Below, piece by piece: positions 61,750 through 64,000 of a stretch of DNA of 64,000 nt (positions are counted from its first letter, which is position 1; each line of letters starts with the position of its first letter). A program made the translations under genes and the position numbers. Where the stretch lies: NCBI GenBank assembly GCA_003254905.1, contig QANU01065388.1:138091-202090 (forward strand). The letters are read 5' to 3'. The notes below the pieces were generated by a model. The model ran no database searches. It was given only the letters and a program-made list of their open reading frames with translations, and had not been told where the DNA came from. This DNA is from Nissolia schottii (lineage: Eukaryota > Streptophyta > Magnoliopsida > Fabales > Fabaceae).

Positions 61750-64000
61750 AAGGAAAGAGGAGTGTAGCAACCCAACAAATATCTGAAATTTGTTGTCATA
61801 GTGACACAAATAACAACCTATTTACCATTCTTCATGATACTTGAACATGTTAATTGGTTGTCCTTATGCAAAAACATTTACGACTCGCTTAACGTATTAC
61901 AATAATTTTTGCATGATTTGAAGAGGCAGCGGCTTAAGTCTATTTTGTTGTTCTCTATGATATGGTCGTGTTTCCGTATGTAAACAAATAACATATTTGG
62001 TATCTGCCTTTATATAGAATTTAAAATATCTTGCATCTACGTAGCTAACAAACTTGACATGAATTCATATAAAATAAATAACTATATACCAATGATTTTA
62101 TGAATATATGAAAGAATATAATTTATTCCTTCCAATACTTTCTCGCTCAAGAGAAATTATATACCTTGTTCACACACTTTCAAAAAATACTCTATCAAGT
62201 TGAGCATTATTAGCAAGATATATGGGTGCCATCATAGCACAAAGACATGGTAATTTAGGACCACAATCTTACAATTGTCGGATATTCAATGGATATGATT
62301 TATCCATATAAAATCTTTTAAAGATTTTTTCTGTGTAAGTTGATTTATGAATAAAATTTTCATTTATAAATACTTGATCTGCAGATCAAGACAAAGTATT
62401 ATCCTTCTAAGATCTTTAATCTCAGAATCTTCCTTTAGATCCTTATGGCTATGAAAACTTTTTCAAGAGTTCCAATAATATTCATGTCATCAACATATAT
62501 ATAGTAATTATGACAAATCCAACTATATTCCTAAACATGGAAACTTAAAATATATTAAAAATAGATATATTATCAAATCACAATTTCATATTCTCATGTG
62601 CTTTCTCACAAATTCCCTTTATGTTTCACAAGTTTTGCACGTTCTGGGTGTTTAGACTATAGGTCCAAAGACTCCACCTTTTGTAAGTGAGTCTAATTCA
62701 GCCTACAAGGCTCTTATCCATTTTGACCAATCAATTTTGTGTCGATACTATTCAATGTTTCTTAGTTTAAGATCCTCATTTTGTGCACAATTCATATTTA
62801 GCGCTACAATATATGCAAATATGTTGTTGATAAAAATTTATCGTCTGGATTTTTGTAGAGACATAGTATATTGAGATTTTATCATTTTCAATATCTTGAC
62901 TTCTTTCAGGAATCTAAACGTCTTCTGGCATTTTAATTAAGTCAATAGATTTGGATTACAATCAGAGTCCTTATTATGTCCCTATCCTCTTCACCACGTA
63001 GAGTTTCCCTTTTAAGATCATTTGTCTTCTTAACAAAAATAACCTTCATAAAATCATTTGCCCCTCTTCGTTTTTCAAAGCCTTTTAATTTTGAAACTAA
63101 CTTTTTTATCACACTTCTGGGTGTGATTGATTGTTCAATATGAACATCAATTTGAATTGGGATCTTTTAGCTGGTATATATGATTTAATTATCATTTTGT
63201 ATCAGTGAATGCATCTGACAATTTATTTTCTATTTATTTACAAATGTATAATCTTTTGAACTTCTAGTTCATGCACATTGCCTTATTTAAGGATAAATAA
63301 AGAATGATGCATTGCAATTTAATTCTTTTTCCAGCTGTTTGTTTCCTCCCCTTCAATATTGTAAATATCGTCCCATTAAATTGACAATCTAAAAATTGTG
63401 CCTTAAGGACGTCCTCCTTCTTATATTTCACAAGGTACTTTATTATAGAGAGATAATCATATCCAACATGTATTCCAAATTTTCTATGTGATTCCAATTT
63501 GGGCGATAAGTTAGGATATATATCGCATGGAAAATACTTCGTTGCTGGTCAAATGGTAGTTGTAAAGGAGAATTGATGGCAACTCATTGTCTATATATAC
63601 TTAAGTATTTCAACATGTAAAATAACATGCTCCACATAAAAATTGAGCGATTTATTCTCACAAGTTGCAATCTAATAATCAATTGGAGACATTTTATAAA
63701 TGATTCTACTAACTTATTCTGTGTATGAACATGAGCAACCAAATGTTCACATTTGCACCGTTGACCATAAAATAAGTATTAAAAGCTTGAGAAGTAAATT
63801 TGCCAGCATTATCGAGATGAATTAAATTGATTGGATTATAAAGATTGCGCTTTTTGTCAAACAACTTGCGTAAGCATTGTCGCAAACTTCAAGTTGCAAT
63901 TTTAAAATAAGCACGCGTGTCTAAAAGATCATAAAATGTCTAAAAGATGCACATCATGAATATATTGGTTCACATATATCTCCCTAAGTTCCTTCTAGAA
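61750..64000 (-). mobile_element. Ty1/copia retrotransposon pol remnant, cut by the window end
   Basis: Read from the right on the minus strand, the order is integrase, reverse transcriptase, RNase H, which is copia order. At 63790-63830 is LDNAGKFTSQAF (integrase catalytic Asp region). At about 63420-63500 is RKFGIHVGYDYLSIIKYL, the conserved 'G-YVGY-SPSIIKYL' block. At 62483-62497 the codons give YVDDM, the reverse transcriptase active site. At about 62290-62400 is IHKSTYTEKIFKRF. RNase H traces follow to about 61750. Many stops and frame changes interrupt all parts. No LTR was located inside the window. Confidence 0.85.

Overview
The window is nuclear DNA from a flowering plant. The spliceosomal introns, AT-rich intergenic DNA, plant gene families, intron-containing tRNA-Tyr and transposon mix (Ty1/copia, LTR elements, LINEs, hAT, FAR1/MULE, MITEs, SINEs) all fit this. 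A legume is my best guess, from general resemblance only. No bacterial operon, phage, CRISPR array or replication origin is visible. Assembly scars include a 90-base poly-G start and two N gaps (13688-13838 and 34913-35459).

Layout. 0.1-3.9 kb: a LINE remnant and a decayed hAT transposon. 4.1-6.6 kb (+): an RNA polymerase subunit RPB8-like gene with a shortened loop. 7.1-13.7 kb: repeats, including an LTR-like block. 14.3-20.4 kb (+): a three-exon gene for an NST1-like membrane/zinc-ribbon/coiled-coil protein, with a LINE RNase H fragment in intron 2. 20.9-25 kb: a MITE, a frameshifted FAR1 fragment and tRNA-Tyr(GUA). 26.3-31.2 kb (-): the TATA-box-binding protein gene, with one GC-AG intron. 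32-37.4 kb: a broken FAR1-like transposase gene, a solo LTR with a perfect 5-bp target duplication and a LINE endonuclease remnant. 39.6-41.0 kb (-): an intronless CIPK kinase. 42-50.4 kb: repeats, a long AAT microsatellite inside a possible MITE, a short endogenous pararetrovirus fragment and two promoter-like islands without a visible gene. 51.0-55.2 kb (-): a prosaposin-like gene with two saposin B domains. 57.2-59.9 kb (-): a WEB-family coiled-coil gene. 61.7-64 kb (-): a decayed copia polyprotein running off the window.

The intact genes do not form a pathway. TBP and RPB8 both serve nuclear transcription, but with about 20 kb and another gene between them I read this as chance. Exon models come from reading splice sites and checking phase by hand. 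TBP, the saposin gene, the WEB gene and the NST1-like gene each join into one uninterrupted frame. I found no clearly new biological system. The most useful leads are the GC-AG intron in TBP, the loop-shortened RPB8, the mirrored TTAGGTC repeats and duplicated exon in the 32-34 kb element, the pararetrovirus fossil and the two orphan promoter-like islands.
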